A stretch of 36,727 nt of DNA from Nitrospira sp. (GTDB lineage: Bacteria; Nitrospirota; Nitrospiria; Nitrospirales; Nitrospiraceae): contig VOPT01000071.1 of the NCBI GenBank assembly GCA_009594865.1, forward strand, positions 1 through 36,727, given 5' to 3'. The notes below the pieces were generated by a model. It was given only the letters and a program-made list of their open reading frames with translations, searched no databases and was not told where the DNA came from. Below, piece after piece: positions 1-8,734 of this stretch; positions within the stretch are counted from its first letter, which is position 1, and each line of letters begins with the position of its first letter. A program made the translations under genes and the position numbers.

Positions 1-612
1 ACCTTCGCGCGCGACACCGTGGCAGCCGGTGACTCCGTCCTGTTCGTCGGTACGAAGCGCCAAGCGGCCGAAATTCTGGAAGAAGAGTCCAAGCGGGCCA
101 ACCAGTTCTACATCAATCAACGCTGGCTGGGCGGCATGCTGACCAATTTCCAGACCATTCGCCGCAGTATCGACAAAATGAAAAAAATGGAAGCGACCCT
201 CGCGGATCCGACCCATCAGGGCCACACAAAAAAAGAACTCGGACAGATGCAGAAGGAAGTCGTCAAACTGCAGAAGAACTTGTCGGGCATTCGCAATATG
301 CGCGCCCTCCCCGGCGCGGTATTTATTCTGGATACGCGCATCGAGCACATCGCCATCCTTGAGGCCAGCCGGCTGGAAATTCCTGTCATTGCCATCGTTG
401 ATTCGAACTGTGATCCGGATCACATTCAATATCCTATTCCCGGCAACGACGACGCGATTCGCTCCATCAAGCTGATCATCTCCCGGATTGCGGACGCCTG
501 CCTCGAAGGCGCTCATCTCCGTACCCAACGGGAAGAGACGGAGTTTGCATCGGCACCGGCCGGCGGCGCTGGCAAACCGGCGGCAAAATTGGCCGGCGTG
601 TCTGCCTCCTAA
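1..612 (+). CDS. rpsB: 30S ribosomal protein S2, 5'-truncated by window edge
   Basis: The frame is open from the first base and holds 203 residues plus a stop, so the start codon lies outside the window. S2 binds the 30S body near the platform and is needed for S1 docking. Recognisable S2 stretches are [31 protein letters not shown] and NDDAIRSI. Full-length S2 is usually about 230-300 residues, so the N-terminal part is missing. The tail is rich in Ala and Gly, as in many S2 proteins. A GTG at position 19 is only an internal codon. tsf follows after 50 bases, the usual bacterial order rpsB-tsf-pyrH-frr, which supports one transcript for translation and UMP metabolism. Confidence 0.97.
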   Translation, partial: TFARDTVAAGDSVLFVGTKRQAAEILEEESKRANQFYINQRWLGGMLTNFQTIRRSIDKMKKMEATLADPTHQGHTKKELGQMQKEVVKLQKNLSGIRNMRALPGAVFILDTRIEHIAILEASRLEIPVIAIVDSNCDPDHIQYPIPGNDDAIRSIKLIISRIADACLEGAHLRTQREETEFASAPAGGAGKPAAKLAGVSAS

Positions 613-662
613 GGGCCGCAGGTCGCAGACGACATTGTTGTATTCGATTAACTGAGGAAGCC

Positions 663-1259
663 ATGGCAAGTTTGAGTGAGTTAGTCAAAGAGTTGCGGGA
701 AAAAACCGGGGCCGGCATTCTGGATTGTCAGAAGGCCTTAACCGAAAACGGAAACAGCATCGATAAAGCGATCGACTACCTTCGACAGAAGGGGTTGGCG
801 GCAGCGCAGAAAAAGGCCGGACGGGAAACCAACCAGGGTCTGATTCACGCGTACATCCATGCCGGAGGAAAAATCGGTGTGCTCATCGAAGTGAACTGCG
901 AAACCGATTTCGTGGCGCGCAACGAGCAATTTAAATCCTTCGTCAACGACCTCGCCCTGCAGGTGGCCGCTGCGAGCCCATCCTACGTGCGACGGGAAGA
1001 AATCGCGGCCGATGTGGTCGCCAAGGAACGGAGCATTTACGAAGGGCAAGCCAAGGAACTCGGGAAGCCGCCGGCCGCCTGGCCGAAAATCGTCGAGGGC
1101 AAACTCGAAAAGTTCTACCAAGAGAATTGCCTCCTTGAACAGGGGTTCATCAAGGATCCTTCCGTCGTGATCAAGGATCTCCTGGCGCAACAGATTGCCA
1201 AGATCGGCGAGAATATGAACATCCGCCGGTTTACACGATTCCAGTTAGGCCAAGCATGA
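663..1259 (+). CDS. tsf: Elongation factor Ts, short form
   Basis: EF-Ts exchanges GDP for GTP on EF-Tu in the cytoplasm. The 198-residue product opens with the UBA-like region ([16 protein letters not shown]) and carries the signature TDFVARNE used for contact with EF-Tu. At 198 residues it is the short type, as in Thermus, without the extra dimerisation and coiled-coil module of the ~283-residue E. coli protein. The ATG at 663 follows a GAGGAAG ribosome-binding site at 654-660. Its TGA stop overlaps the pyrH ATG by four bases, which suggests translational coupling. Confidence 0.97.
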   Translation: MASLSELVKELREKTGAGILDCQKALTENGNSIDKAIDYLRQKGLAAAQKKAGRETNQGLIHAYIHAGGKIGVLIEVNCETDFVARNEQFKSFVNDLALQVAAASPSYVRREEIAADVVAKERSIYEGQAKELGKPPAAWPKIVEGKLEKFYQENCLLEQGFIKDPSVVIKDLLAQQIAKIGENMNIRRFTRFQLGQA

Positions 1260-1981
1260 GTTCTGCCCACTACCGCCGCATCCTGCTGAAAGTCAGCGGA
1301 GAAATGCTGGCCGGTGAGCAGGGCTATGGCATCCAACCCTCGATTCTCGAAGGGCTGGCGGAAGAAATTGCCGACGTCGTCGCGATGGACGTGGAAGTCG
1401 CCGTCGTGATCGGCGGCGGCAACATTTTCCGCGGCCTGGCTGCCAGCGCCCGCGGAATGGAGCGGGCATCGGCCGATTACATGGGCATGCTGGCCACCGT
1501 GCTGAATGCGCTCGCGCTTCAGAATGCGCTGGAAGGCCGCGGCATCAGTACCCGTGTTCAATCCGCCATTGAGATGCGTCAACTCGCTGAGGGTTACATC
1601 AGGCGACGCGCCATCCGCCACTTGGAGAAGAAACGTGTCGTGATCTTTGCCGGAGGAACGGGCAACCCCTATTTCTCCACCGATACCGCCGCGTCGCTTA
1701 GGGCGATGGAAATCGGCGCACAGGTCATCATGAAGGGCACCAAGGTCGACGGCATTTACGACAGCGATCCGATCAAAAATCCGCAAGCCAAAAAGTACAA
1801 TGAGATTCCGTTTCTCTCGATTCTCACCCAGAATCTCAAAGTCATGGACTCGACCGCCATCAGCCTGTGCATGGACAACCGACTGCCGTTGATCGTCTTC
1901 AACTTGAAAGAAAAGGGTAATTTCAAACGTGTCGTCCAGGGTGATCCGATCGGAACCCTGGTCACCGTGGAAAGCCGCTAA
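1256..1981 (+). CDS. pyrH: UMP kinase
   Basis: It phosphorylates UMP to UDP with ATP, the committed step toward UTP and CTP, and acts as a hexamer in the cytoplasm. The 241-residue length is normal for the amino-acid-kinase-fold bacterial enzyme. Visible family motifs are KVSGEMLAG at the N-terminus (phosphate binding), [25 protein letters not shown] and DGIYDSDP. The start overlaps the tsf stop (ATGA), and frr begins 11 bases after the pyrH stop, so the genes are probably co-transcribed. Nothing unusual was seen. Confidence 0.97.
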   Translation: MSSAHYRRILLKVSGEMLAGEQGYGIQPSILEGLAEEIADVVAMDVEVAVVIGGGNIFRGLAASARGMERASADYMGMLATVLNALALQNALEGRGISTRVQSAIEMRQLAEGYIRRRAIRHLEKKRVVIFAGGTGNPYFSTDTAASLRAMEIGAQVIMKGTKVDGIYDSDPIKNPQAKKYNEIPFLSILTQNLKVMDSTAISLCMDNRLPLIVFNLKEKGNFKRVVQGDPIGTLVTVESR

Positions 1982-1992
1982 GGGAGAGCCAG

Positions 1993-2556
1993 ATGTCGAC
2001 GGCGCAGGAAGTCAAACAGCGTGTCACCGAAAAAATGGACCATGCGATCGAGCATTTGAAGCGCGACTTGGCGGGAATCCGCACCGGTCGCGCTTCAGTC
2101 GCCTTACTCGACGGCATCAAAGTCGACTATTACGGTACGCTGACGCCCTTGAAGCAGGTGGCCAACGTCGCCACACCGGAAGCTCGCCTTATTACGATTC
2201 AGCCGTGGGAACAGAACCTGATCCGGGAAGTCGAAAAAGCGATTCAAATGTCCGATCTTGGACTGACGCCGTCGAACGACGGCAAGATGATTCGCATTCC
2301 GCTGCCTCCGCTGACCGAAGAGCGGCGCAAGGACCTCATCAAGGTCTGTAAGAAACACGGCGAAGAAATGAAGGTCCAGATTCGTGGCTTTCGACGGGAC
2401 GGCAATGAAGAGCTGAAAAAGCTGCAGAAGGACGCCAAGCTGACCGAAGATGAACTGCGAAAGTCCGAAACAGAGATTCAAAAATTTACCGACCAGTATG
2501 TGCAGAAGATTGACGACATGATGAAGAAAAAAGAAGGCGAAATTCTGGAAGTGTAG
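1993..2556 (+). CDS. frr: Ribosome recycling factor
   Basis: RRF, together with EF-G, splits the post-termination ribosome so it can start again. The 187-residue product has the expected length of about 185. It has the typical helical pattern: IRTGRAS near residue 35, then YGTLTPLKQVANV, and a long C-terminal helix hairpin with the RRF signature around LPPLTEERRKDL. A GGGAGAG ribosome-binding site lies just upstream of the ATG. It is the fourth gene of the rpsB-tsf-pyrH-frr block. Confidence 0.97.
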   Translation: MSTAQEVKQRVTEKMDHAIEHLKRDLAGIRTGRASVALLDGIKVDYYGTLTPLKQVANVATPEARLITIQPWEQNLIREVEKAIQMSDLGLTPSNDGKMIRIPLPPLTEERRKDLIKVCKKHGEEMKVQIRGFRRDGNEELKKLQKDAKLTEDELRKSETEIQKFTDQYVQKIDDMMKKKEGEILEV

Positions 2557-2583
2557 CGCTCCAATTCTGTTGTCAGACACTGC

Positions 2584-3714
2584 GTGTACCAGCCGTCCGA
2601 ATCCTCCCCAACCTCCGCCTCCGTTGATCTGACCGCCCTTGCTCAGAATGTCGCCCTCGTGCGGCGATTGGCCCCACATGCCGATGTGCTGGCCGTCGTC
2701 AAGGCCAACGCATACGGACATGGCGCCATCGAGATCACCGGCGCTTTGCAACAATTGGCCGTTCGCCGGTTCGGCGTCGCTACGGTGGATGAAGGCGTCG
2801 CACTCCGCCAGGCCGGTATCCGTGATGACATCGTCGTCTTAGGCGCGACCATGCCGGCTCAATTTTCGGATCTGGTTGCCCATCGGCTGACTCCCGTCCT
2901 CTATCGTGCAGACTTGGTCCAAGCCTTTGCCGCAGCGGTCGAGACCGGTATCGCGCCCTACCCCATCCACATCAAAGTCGAAACCGGAATGGGCCGCTTG
3001 GGTGTGCTGCCACACGAACTGCCCGAACTCCTTTCCAGATCGGAACTTCGCGCGCCTCTGCGGCTTGAAGGCCTCATGACCCATCTGGCCGACGCCGACA
3101 ATCCGGATGCCGGACAGACGGAAGAACAACTCGCGCGATTTCAGCAGGTCCTCAACCAGATACAGGAACGCGGCCTCGCGATTCCGCTGATTCACGTGGC
3201 CAACAGCGCAGGCATCATCAAATATCCCAAGAGCCTCCACTCGCTCGTGCGCCCAGGAATCATGCTGTATGGCTACCATACTCTCGCGAATCACACGCAG
3301 GGTCATGAATTGCAACCGATCCTCACCTGGAAGACCACCATCGCGCATATGCATACAATTCCACCGGGTAGCAGTGTCAGTTACAACCGGACCTTCATCG
3401 CGGCGCGGACAACGCATGTGGCGGTGCTGCCGGTTGGGTATGCCGATGGGTATAATCGGCTCCTCTCGAATCGTGGGCAGGTATTGATCGGAGGCCGACG
3501 AGTGCCGGTCATCGGACGAGTCTGCATGGATATGACGATGGTCGACGTCACGGACGTGCGAGCCGTCCAAGTTGGACAGGAGGCAATCCTCATCGGACAA
3601 CAGGGGATGGAGCGCATCACCGCTGCCGACCTGGCCGCCTGGCAACAGACCATTCCCTACGAGATTCTCTGTGCCATCGGTCCCCGCGTGCCGCGTCGAT
3701 ATCGCCACTCATAG
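2584..3714 (+). CDS. alr: Alanine racemase
   Basis: This PLP enzyme interconverts L- and D-alanine and supplies D-Ala for peptidoglycan. The 376-residue product has the PLP lysine in VVKANAYGHG (Lys40) and the second catalytic tyrosine in the SVSYNRTF stretch. It also has the conserved VCMDMTMVDVT region of the C-terminal beta domain. The only suitable start is a GTG at 2584, 27 bases after frr, with no strong ribosome-binding site, so translation may depend on coupling to frr. Placement of alr directly behind the translation-factor block is less common than the preceding order and could tie cell-wall precursor supply to growth. Confidence 0.93.
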   Translation: MYQPSESSPTSASVDLTALAQNVALVRRLAPHADVLAVVKANAYGHGAIEITGALQQLAVRRFGVATVDEGVALRQAGIRDDIVVLGATMPAQFSDLVAHRLTPVLYRADLVQAFAAAVETGIAPYPIHIKVETGMGRLGVLPHELPELLSRSELRAPLRLEGLMTHLADADNPDAGQTEEQLARFQQVLNQIQERGLAIPLIHVANSAGIIKYPKSLHSLVRPGIMLYGYHTLANHTQGHELQPILTWKTTIAHMHTIPPGSSVSYNRTFIAARTTHVAVLPVGYADGYNRLLSNRGQVLIGGRRVPVIGRVCMDMTMVDVTDVRAVQVGQEAILIGQQGMERITAADLAAWQQTIPYEILCAIGPRVPRRYRHS

Positions 3715-3881
3715 CTCCGACGGATAAAGCATCCTGAACCAGCTGACAGCTTCGATACTGAGCACAGGACTTTGTCGCGTGGCGGCTCGGCGTCCGCTTG
3801 CCTTCCCTACCCCGGTTCCCTCATAGTCGATACGTAGCCGCACACGCATACGCTGATCACAATCCACCTCGCATATGGCAT

Positions 3882-3886
3882 GAGGG
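3882..3886 (+). promoter_or_regulatory. Ribosome-binding site deciding the DUF4403 start
   Basis: GAGGG lies seven bases before the ATG at 3894 and only one base before the in-frame ATG at 3888. It therefore supports 3894 over the earlier in-frame starts at 3798 and 3888. Confidence 0.55.
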
Positions 3887-3893
3887 TATGAAC

Positions 3894-5315
3894 ATGACTT
3901 CCTGGATCCCGCTGCCGCAGCGCCGCCTGATTCGATGGTGCACCTTCATCCTGCTTGTCACCCCGATCACAACGGCGATGGCTGCAGGCACGGAAGCAGC
4001 GCCGCCGGCGAACACAACACCCTCCGCCATGACCATCCACATTCCGATTCCGGTCACTCCGCTCGCAGAGCTGTACGGGAACGTCAATCAGCAACTGGCG
4101 ACACATCGCAGCCGCGGACGCGAATGGATCACATTGGGAAGCGGCAGCGCGTTTCTCAAGTATCGGCTGTGGCCTGACGAACAGAGCTCGACCACAGCGG
4201 GCGACCGGCTGCTGTCCCAGAGCACCGTGCCGTTCGGGGTGGAATATGCGAAACAGATCAAAGGGTCCATCACCAAAATCGCCGACTGCGGACAGCGCGA
4301 GGCGGCCACCGGAACGGGACGGCTTTCGGTCACCGTGGCGACGATGTTTAAGCAGGGTCGCAGCTATACGGTGCTCCCCGCCAGCCAGGTCAACGCCGTG
4401 CAGTCCACCCAGTCCTGCGTGCTGTCTGAACAAGGCGTGGACGCTAGCCCATTGATGATGCAAGTCTATCGAAGCGACTTGCTGGAGGTCCTGCCTGCGG
4501 TTGATCGGAAAGCGGCCGGCCTCCTCCCCATCAAACCGGCAGTCACCAAAATCTGGAACGATCTTCAAGAGCCTTTGCTGCTGGATGAAACAGAGCAACT
4601 GTGGCTCATGCTGAACCCTGACACCACCGCCGCGGCCGGAGTCGCGCCGCTATCCGGCAGTCCCGCAGCCGGGTATGGTGTCACCGCACGGCCGACGGTC
4701 GTACGCGGCACTAAACCCACGTCGCGCCATCTGCCGCTCCCTGAACCCCAGGATCACTTCCGTGACGACGGGTTTCATGTCGATTTCGCGCTGCAAGTGC
4801 CGATCGAAGAAGCGAATCAACGGCTGCGTGAGGCCGTCATCGGCCAAGAATGGTCGCTGGGCGTCGGGACGATCAAGATCGTCAACGCGACGCTCTATCC
4901 ATTGGGCAATCAGGTGGGAGTCGAATTGGTCCTGCGAGGCTTGCTGCCGCTAACCCTTCGCCTCAAGGGGACACCGGCCTATGACGAATCCTCGGGGCGT
5001 ATTTTGTTCCGGGGGGTCGATTACACCATCAAGGAACGCACCCCCGCCACGGACTTGGCCGAAGAATGGCTGCACGAACCACTGCGGGAAGAGCTGGCTG
5101 GCAGACTGTCCTTGCCGATTCGTGAGGAACTGGATCTCATGCGGCAGGCGCTTGAGAAGGGGCTCAACCGCGAGCTCACCGGGGGACGGTTGCGCGGAAC
5201 GGTCAGCCAGTTGTCGCTGGAAGACCTCGCGGTACAGCCCACGAGTCTCTCCGTACGATTTAAGACAGAAGGCACGCTGCGCTACGATGCCCGTCCAGAC
5301 GTCGCCGCGCCGTGA
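3894..5315 (+). CDS. Secreted DUF4403-family protein
   Basis: The function is unknown. The 473-residue product begins with a basic patch and a hydrophobic stretch (RWCTFILLVTPITTAMA), which looks like a Sec signal peptide, so an exported or envelope location is inferred. The body has the repeated beta-rich pattern and the IPIPVTPLAELYGNVNQQL opening that I associate with DUF4403, a family of periplasmic proteins distantly similar to lipid-binding folds. The frame stays open back to a TTG at 3798, but GAGGG at 3882-3886 lies seven bases before the ATG at 3894, which is why this start was chosen. An ATG at 3888 is too close to that site. The gene converges on the next gene with six bases between the stop codons. 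Confidence 0.7.
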   Translation: MTSWIPLPQRRLIRWCTFILLVTPITTAMAAGTEAAPPANTTPSAMTIHIPIPVTPLAELYGNVNQQLATHRSRGREWITLGSGSAFLKYRLWPDEQSSTTAGDRLLSQSTVPFGVEYAKQIKGSITKIADCGQREAATGTGRLSVTVATMFKQGRSYTVLPASQVNAVQSTQSCVLSEQGVDASPLMMQVYRSDLLEVLPAVDRKAAGLLPIKPAVTKIWNDLQEPLLLDETEQLWLMLNPDTTAAAGVAPLSGSPAAGYGVTARPTVVRGTKPTSRHLPLPEPQDHFRDDGFHVDFALQVPIEEANQRLREAVIGQEWSLGVGTIKIVNATLYPLGNQVGVELVLRGLLPLTLRLKGTPAYDESSGRILFRGVDYTIKERTPATDLAEEWLHEPLREELAGRLSLPIREELDLMRQALEKGLNRELTGGRLRGTVSQLSLEDLAVQPTSLSVRFKTEGTLRYDARPDVAAP

Positions 5316-5321
5316 AGGGGT

Positions 5322-5630
5322 TTAGACCTTGAGCTTCCGCTTGAGCTGTGTTTCGACGCTCGACACTTTGCCGGCCAGCCGCCCCTTCGGTCCCTTGCGA
5401 TAGTCGATCTTGATGCTGCACGAGACGCGATTACAATCCTTGCGCATGCGCAGGTAGCATTTTTTGACGACCGCCATCACCTCGTCCCACTCCCCTTCCA
5501 GCACCGTACCCATCGGATTCAACCGGTAATCCACTCCACTCTTGTCGATGATGTCCAGCGAGCGCGCGACATATTTACTGACACTTTCGCCCTTACCCAG
5601 CGGCGACATGCTGAATTCCAATAACACCAT
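5322..5630 (-). CDS. MTH1187 family thiamine-binding protein
   Basis: The 102-residue product matches the small ferredoxin-like MTH1187/YkoF-type family (former DUF77). Members bind thiamine or its pyrimidine and form tetramers in the cytoplasm. Family features are the opening VLLEFSMSPLGKGESVSKYV, the middle YRLNPMGTVLEGEWDEVMAVVKKC and a basic C-terminal helix. The longer reading frame upstream is the shadow of the next gene. The ATG at 5630 has a GGAGGA ribosome-binding site about ten bases upstream (5641-5646 on the plus strand). It lies 16 bases behind the siroheme dehydrogenase gene on the same strand, so the two probably form an operon. Confidence 0.85.
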   Translation of the reverse strand: MVLLEFSMSPLGKGESVSKYVARSLDIIDKSGVDYRLNPMGTVLEGEWDEVMAVVKKCYLRMRKDCNRVSCSIKIDYRKGPKGRLAGKVSSVETQLKRKLKV

Positions 5631-5646
5631 GATCCGGTTGTCCTCC

Positions 5647-6306
5647 CTACGTCGTAGTTGCCGGGGCCGCGGGCGCCTGCTGAGTGGCGCGCTGTTCCTG
5701 CCACACCTTCGGGTACTGCACCTTTCCCAAGAGGCGGAACCCGTCCAACGCTTCACGCAGGAGTGCGCGCCGCTTTTCGGCATCCGGCTCATTCGCCTTC
5801 GCCTGCTCGCGAAGCTGGGCCAGCCAATCCACGAAGGCGGCGAATTCACTATCGAGAATCCGTTCCAGATCTTCTTTCATGAATCCGGACAAGGCCGGCG
5901 CTTGCCCGCTCGAGCTGATCGCCACACGAACGTGGCCCGAACTGACGACGGCGGGCATGACGACGTTTGAGACATCGGGCTGGTCCACCGACCACAGCAG
6001 GAATTTCTGTTCACGAGCCAATCGAATCAGCGAGTGCGCGAGCTCGCGATCGTCGCGCAAGGTGTTCAAGACAAGAATGACGCTCTCCAAATCATTGGCG
6101 CGAAAATGTCTTCCGCGATGAATGATCTTGGCGGACGCCGCGAGTTTGCGGAGTAGTTCGTGGAGCGTAGGACTGACGACCGTTACCTTGGCGCCGGCAT
6201 CCAGCAGCCGCTGCACCTTGTCAGCCGCTTCTTCATTGCCGCCGATGACGAGGACCGGCCACCCGCGCACATCCAATGAAATTTGAAACCCGGAATTTGC
6301 AGCCAT
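5647..6306 (-). CDS. Precorrin-2 dehydrogenase / sirohydrochlorin ferrochelatase-like protein (CysG N-terminal / Met8 type)
   Basis: The family oxidises precorrin-2 to sirohydrochlorin with NAD and may insert iron to give siroheme, the cofactor of nitrite and sulfite reductases. The 219-residue product starts with a beta strand and Rossmann fold (PVLVIGGNEEAADKVQRLL), then VTVVSP, and has VVSSGHVRVAISSSGQAPAL in the central domain. The length fits a stand-alone enzyme without the methyltransferase half of CysG. The ATG at 6306 has a GGAGGA site just upstream. The C-terminus ends in a low-complexity Ala/Pro/Thr tail. A siroheme step would fit assimilatory nitrite reduction in a nitrite-oxidiser-like organism; that link is inference. 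Confidence 0.85.
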   Translation of the reverse strand: MAANSGFQISLDVRGWPVLVIGGNEEAADKVQRLLDAGAKVTVVSPTLHELLRKLAASAKIIHRGRHFRANDLESVILVLNTLRDDRELAHSLIRLAREQKFLLWSVDQPDVSNVVMPAVVSSGHVRVAISSSGQAPALSGFMKEDLERILDSEFAAFVDWLAQLREQAKANEPDAEKRRALLREALDGFRLLGKVQYPKVWQEQRATQQAPAAPATTT

Positions 6307-6477
6307 GATTGATCTTCCTCCAACAAGCCGACAACAACATGAGCGCGTATCATACAACAGGGGATTTCGCAGGGTAAACCGTCCATCCCATTCCCCTTTC
6401 CGCCGCGAGCTGGGTATAATGCGCCCGCAGTTCAAGACGGAACGCGTCACGCGCTCGCGCCAACAAAGGAGTGTATT

Positions 6478-6930
6478 GTGGCTGGATATACAGGACGGTC
6501 CCTCGCGATGGCCGGCGGGATCATCGGCCTCGCGGCTGTGGCAGCCTATTTCGGTATCGCCCACATCGGGGAGCCGGATCAGGGCGGAGGATCGATCGCC
6601 GGACAGGTGCAAATCGCGCCCAATCTGGCCGACCAAGTCAAACCGACCGATGTGTTGTTCGTGATCGTGCGCCGTCCGACCGGCCCTCCGCGCCCCATCG
6701 CAGCCAAACGATTCGACGGCCCGAAATTTCCGGTGCAGTTCGAGATCACGAACGACGACGTAATGGTGAAGGGCAGCGAACTGAAAGGAATGGTCGATGT
6801 GATTGCGCGCCTGGATCGCGATGGCCAAGCCGGGCCACCGCAGCCGGGTGATATCGAAGGGCGCTATCCGAAGAATCCAACACTACCGGGCGGGAAGGAC
6901 GTGAACATCACCATCGACAAAGTGTACTAA
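6478..6930 (+). CDS. Membrane-anchored CcmI C-terminal-like protein
   Basis: The 150-residue product has one N-terminal hydrophobic segment (residues about 9-29) and a periplasmic domain. The stretch SIAGQVQIAPNLADQVKPTDVLFVIVR, split by family into strands, and the end QPGDIEGRYPKNPTLPGG resemble the Ig-like C-terminal domain of the cytochrome c maturation factor CcmI (CycH), which helps deliver apocytochrome c. The TPR part of CcmI is absent, so this is a stand-alone version or a different protein with the same fold. The start is a GTG at 6478 with AAGGAG at 6466-6471. No other ccm gene is in the window. Confidence 0.6.
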   Translation: MAGYTGRSLAMAGGIIGLAAVAAYFGIAHIGEPDQGGGSIAGQVQIAPNLADQVKPTDVLFVIVRRPTGPPRPIAAKRFDGPKFPVQFEITNDDVMVKGSELKGMVDVIARLDRDGQAGPPQPGDIEGRYPKNPTLPGGKDVNITIDKVY

Positions 6931-7016
6931 GCAGGAAGGTGGTGAGCGGTGAATGTTCAGTTGCGGGGGCTGCTTCAACTCACACGCTTACAACTCAGCT
7001 CTCACAACTGAGACCA

Positions 7017-7562
7017 TTATGTCTCCGACGAGTCGGCGTCCAGTTCCAGGTTCCAATACAGATAGTCCCGCCAGCTTTCCGGCGTGTTGCGAATCCCGAT
7101 GGTAATGGTCACCGTGGGGCTCCAGCGCGGCTTCACGGGTTTTTTGATCAGGCGCATGTTGGCTTCTTCCGGCGTCCGCCCGCTCTTCCGGTTGTTGCAT
7201 CGCCAACAGGCCGTCACGATGTTTTCCCAGGTCTTGCGCCCGCCTTTTGCGATGGGCACAACGTGGTCGAAGGTCAGTTCCTCGGTGCGAAATTTGTGTT
7301 TGCAATATTGGCAGCAGTAGCCGTCCCGCGTGAAAATGTTGATGCGGGAGAATTTGACGGCGCGATGACTATCCTTGAGCTTAACCAGCTTCAAGAGCCG
7401 CATCACGGAGGGGAGCTTGATCGAGATCGAGATGCCGTGGATTTGACGGTCGTAAACTTCGAGGACTTCGACCTTCCCCTGCCAGAGCAAGGTAATGGCC
7501 TTTTGCCAATGCAGGACACGCAGCGGTTCATAGGTGGAGTTGAGCAACAAGGTCATTTCCAT
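7017..7562 (-). CDS. HNH endonuclease family protein (McrA-like)
   Basis: The 181-residue product has a C-terminal HNH domain. A zinc knuckle is formed by Cys84 and Cys87 (CQYC) and Cys119 and Cys122 (CWRC). The catalytic core is Asp99-His100 (LTFDHVVP), Asn114 (TWENIV) and Asn123-124. Proteins of this exact build (LLNSTYEPLRVLHW at the start, then the HNH fold) are widespread, usually single genes of unknown role that cut or nick DNA. No restriction methylase, intron or phage gene lies beside it. The ATG at 7562 has GGAG five bases upstream. Confidence 0.88.
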   Translation of the reverse strand: MEMTLLLNSTYEPLRVLHWQKAITLLWQGKVEVLEVYDRQIHGISISIKLPSVMRLLKLVKLKDSHRAVKFSRINIFTRDGYCCQYCKHKFRTEELTFDHVVPIAKGGRKTWENIVTACWRCNNRKSGRTPEEANMRLIKKPVKPRWSPTVTITIGIRNTPESWRDYLYWNLELDADSSET

Positions 7563-7759
7563 AGTGGCTCCGGCGGTCTCCTATGAGAACACTATTTACA
7601 GCATAGCAAATGACGGCGCGGTGATGACCCTTCTCTGAATGGTTCCCGCTTCATCTATGCCATACGCCACTAATGAAATCAAGCGCTTAGGCTCTACTCG
7701 CACAATGGTACTCCGTCGCACACCAATCTCTACCGAACTGTAACACACAGAAGGACCGC
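7563..7759. other. Divergent intergenic region
   Basis: This is the space between the HNH gene (minus) and the Rieske gene (plus), so it should carry both promoters. No convincing -35/-10 pair, palindrome or RNA element was seen. Confidence 0.4.
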
Positions 7760-8086
7760 ATGGATGCTCACACCGGTTATGTGACCGTGGCACAGGTCGA
7801 CGAGGTGCCACCGGGCACCTGTCGCACCGTGGAAGTCGACGGCATCTTCCTCGCGCTGTGCAATGTCGATGGAACGTTTCGCGCCGTGGACAACACCTGC
7901 CCGCACGCAGGCGGACCGCTGGGTGAAGGCTGCCTGGAAGGTGACGTGATCGAATGTCCCTGGCACGGGTGGCGATTCAATGTTCGCACGGGCGAGCGGC
8001 CGGAAAATCAGGAAATCCGTGTTCCCTGTGTGGAAGTGCGTGTAGAAGGGACCAATGTGCAGGTGAAAGTGCCGCTTACATTGTAG
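7760..8086 (+). CDS. Rieske [2Fe-2S] ferredoxin
   Basis: The 108-residue product is a soluble Rieske-type ferredoxin. The cluster ligands are Cys47 and His49 (CPHAGGPLGEG) and Cys66 and His69 (CPWHGWRF), the C-x-H and C-x-x-H pattern. There is no signal peptide or membrane helix, so it acts in the cytoplasm as an electron carrier, like NirD or the ferredoxin of aromatic dioxygenases. No oxygenase or nitrite reductase large subunit is next to it, so its partner is unknown. The last 11 bases overlap the end of the convergent gene on the other strand. Confidence 0.92.
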   Translation: MDAHTGYVTVAQVDEVPPGTCRTVEVDGIFLALCNVDGTFRAVDNTCPHAGGPLGEGCLEGDVIECPWHGWRFNVRTGERPENQEIRVPCVEVRVEGTNVQVKVPLTL

Positions 8087-8531
8087 GAGGGAACGGAGGC
8101 GCACCGGCGGGAGGTGTTCCTGCACGTCCGCTGTCCGGCCCTTCGGGCATCAATCCATCCGCGGGCAAGGAGGCCGCATTGACGCGCTTCGTGCCCAGAT
8201 CCACGTGCCAAATAAAATCACGCTCGAACCACTGCGTCGTCCCCTGCTCGCGCATGTAAATGCGAACTTCGTATCGCTGCTCATCCTGCTTGATCACTTG
8301 CCATTCCCCTAGTCGCAGTCCCAGTTTGCGGTCCGCTAAAATTCGCACTCGTTCGTTGAACGCCTGAAGGATTGTGGGATAGCCGGCAGCGCGGTGCGTT
8401 TGCACCAGCGCCAGCGCCTCCGCCGCACGCGGATCGGTGATCGGGTTGATGCCGGGAGGCTTCATCCACCAATAGACCAGCCCCCCGACGACGAGAAGCA
8501 GGAGCACCGCGTAATGAATGACTTTACTCAT
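8076..8531 (-). CDS. Single-pass membrane protein, unknown function
   Basis: The family was not recognised. The 151-residue product has an N-terminal hydrophobic helix (residues about 7-23, HYAVLLLLVVGGLVYWW) and a polar domain that would face the periplasm. A predicted helical region (residues 35-70) is followed by strands (YEVRIYMREQG, WFERDFIWHVDLG) and a Pro/Gly/Ala-rich tail. It converges on the Rieske gene with an 11-base overlap of the 3' ends. The start at 8531 (ATG) faces the gamma-glutamylcyclotransferase-like gene across a shared promoter region. Confidence 0.65.
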   Translation of the reverse strand: MSKVIHYAVLLLLVVGGLVYWWMKPPGINPITDPRAAEALALVQTHRAAGYPTILQAFNERVRILADRKLGLRLGEWQVIKQDEQRYEVRIYMREQGTTQWFERDFIWHVDLGTKRVNAASLPADGLMPEGPDSGRAGTPPAGAPPFPPTM

Positions 8532-8661
8532 AAGCTGTGACGATCACCCTCGATGCACGATGAAGGAACTGATCACTATATGTGGCAGGTGATTATACTG
8601 TCAATCGCTCACGAACTCGTAGGACGTGAATCAACTGAGACGCGCCGCATCCTCGTCGCGC

Positions 8662-8692
8662 TTGACAAGGCCGCGCAGCGCTGTGGTACAAG
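8662..8692 (+). promoter_or_regulatory. Possible sigma-70 promoter for the GGCT-like gene
   Basis: A perfect TTGACA lies at 8662-8667, and TACAAG (four of six matches to TATAAT) follows after 19 bases at 8687-8692. It is 43 bases before the downstream start at 8735. The spacing is longer than the ideal 17, so this is only a candidate. Confidence 0.35.
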
Positions 8693-8734
8693 TACCGGTC
8701 AACCTACAAGACACCATGGGAGCCTCACCGTTCA

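Noticed and set aside
2839..3708. A 289-residue open frame antisense to alr, and similar ones at 1115-1786, 3807-4598 and 28356-29198
   Set aside because: All lie opposite well-supported or strongly patterned genes and show no protein-family features.
7017..7562. HNH gene as a homing endonuclease or part of a restriction system
   Set aside because: No interrupted gene, intron, intein or methyltransferase is beside it; the protein looks like the common stand-alone McrA-type form.
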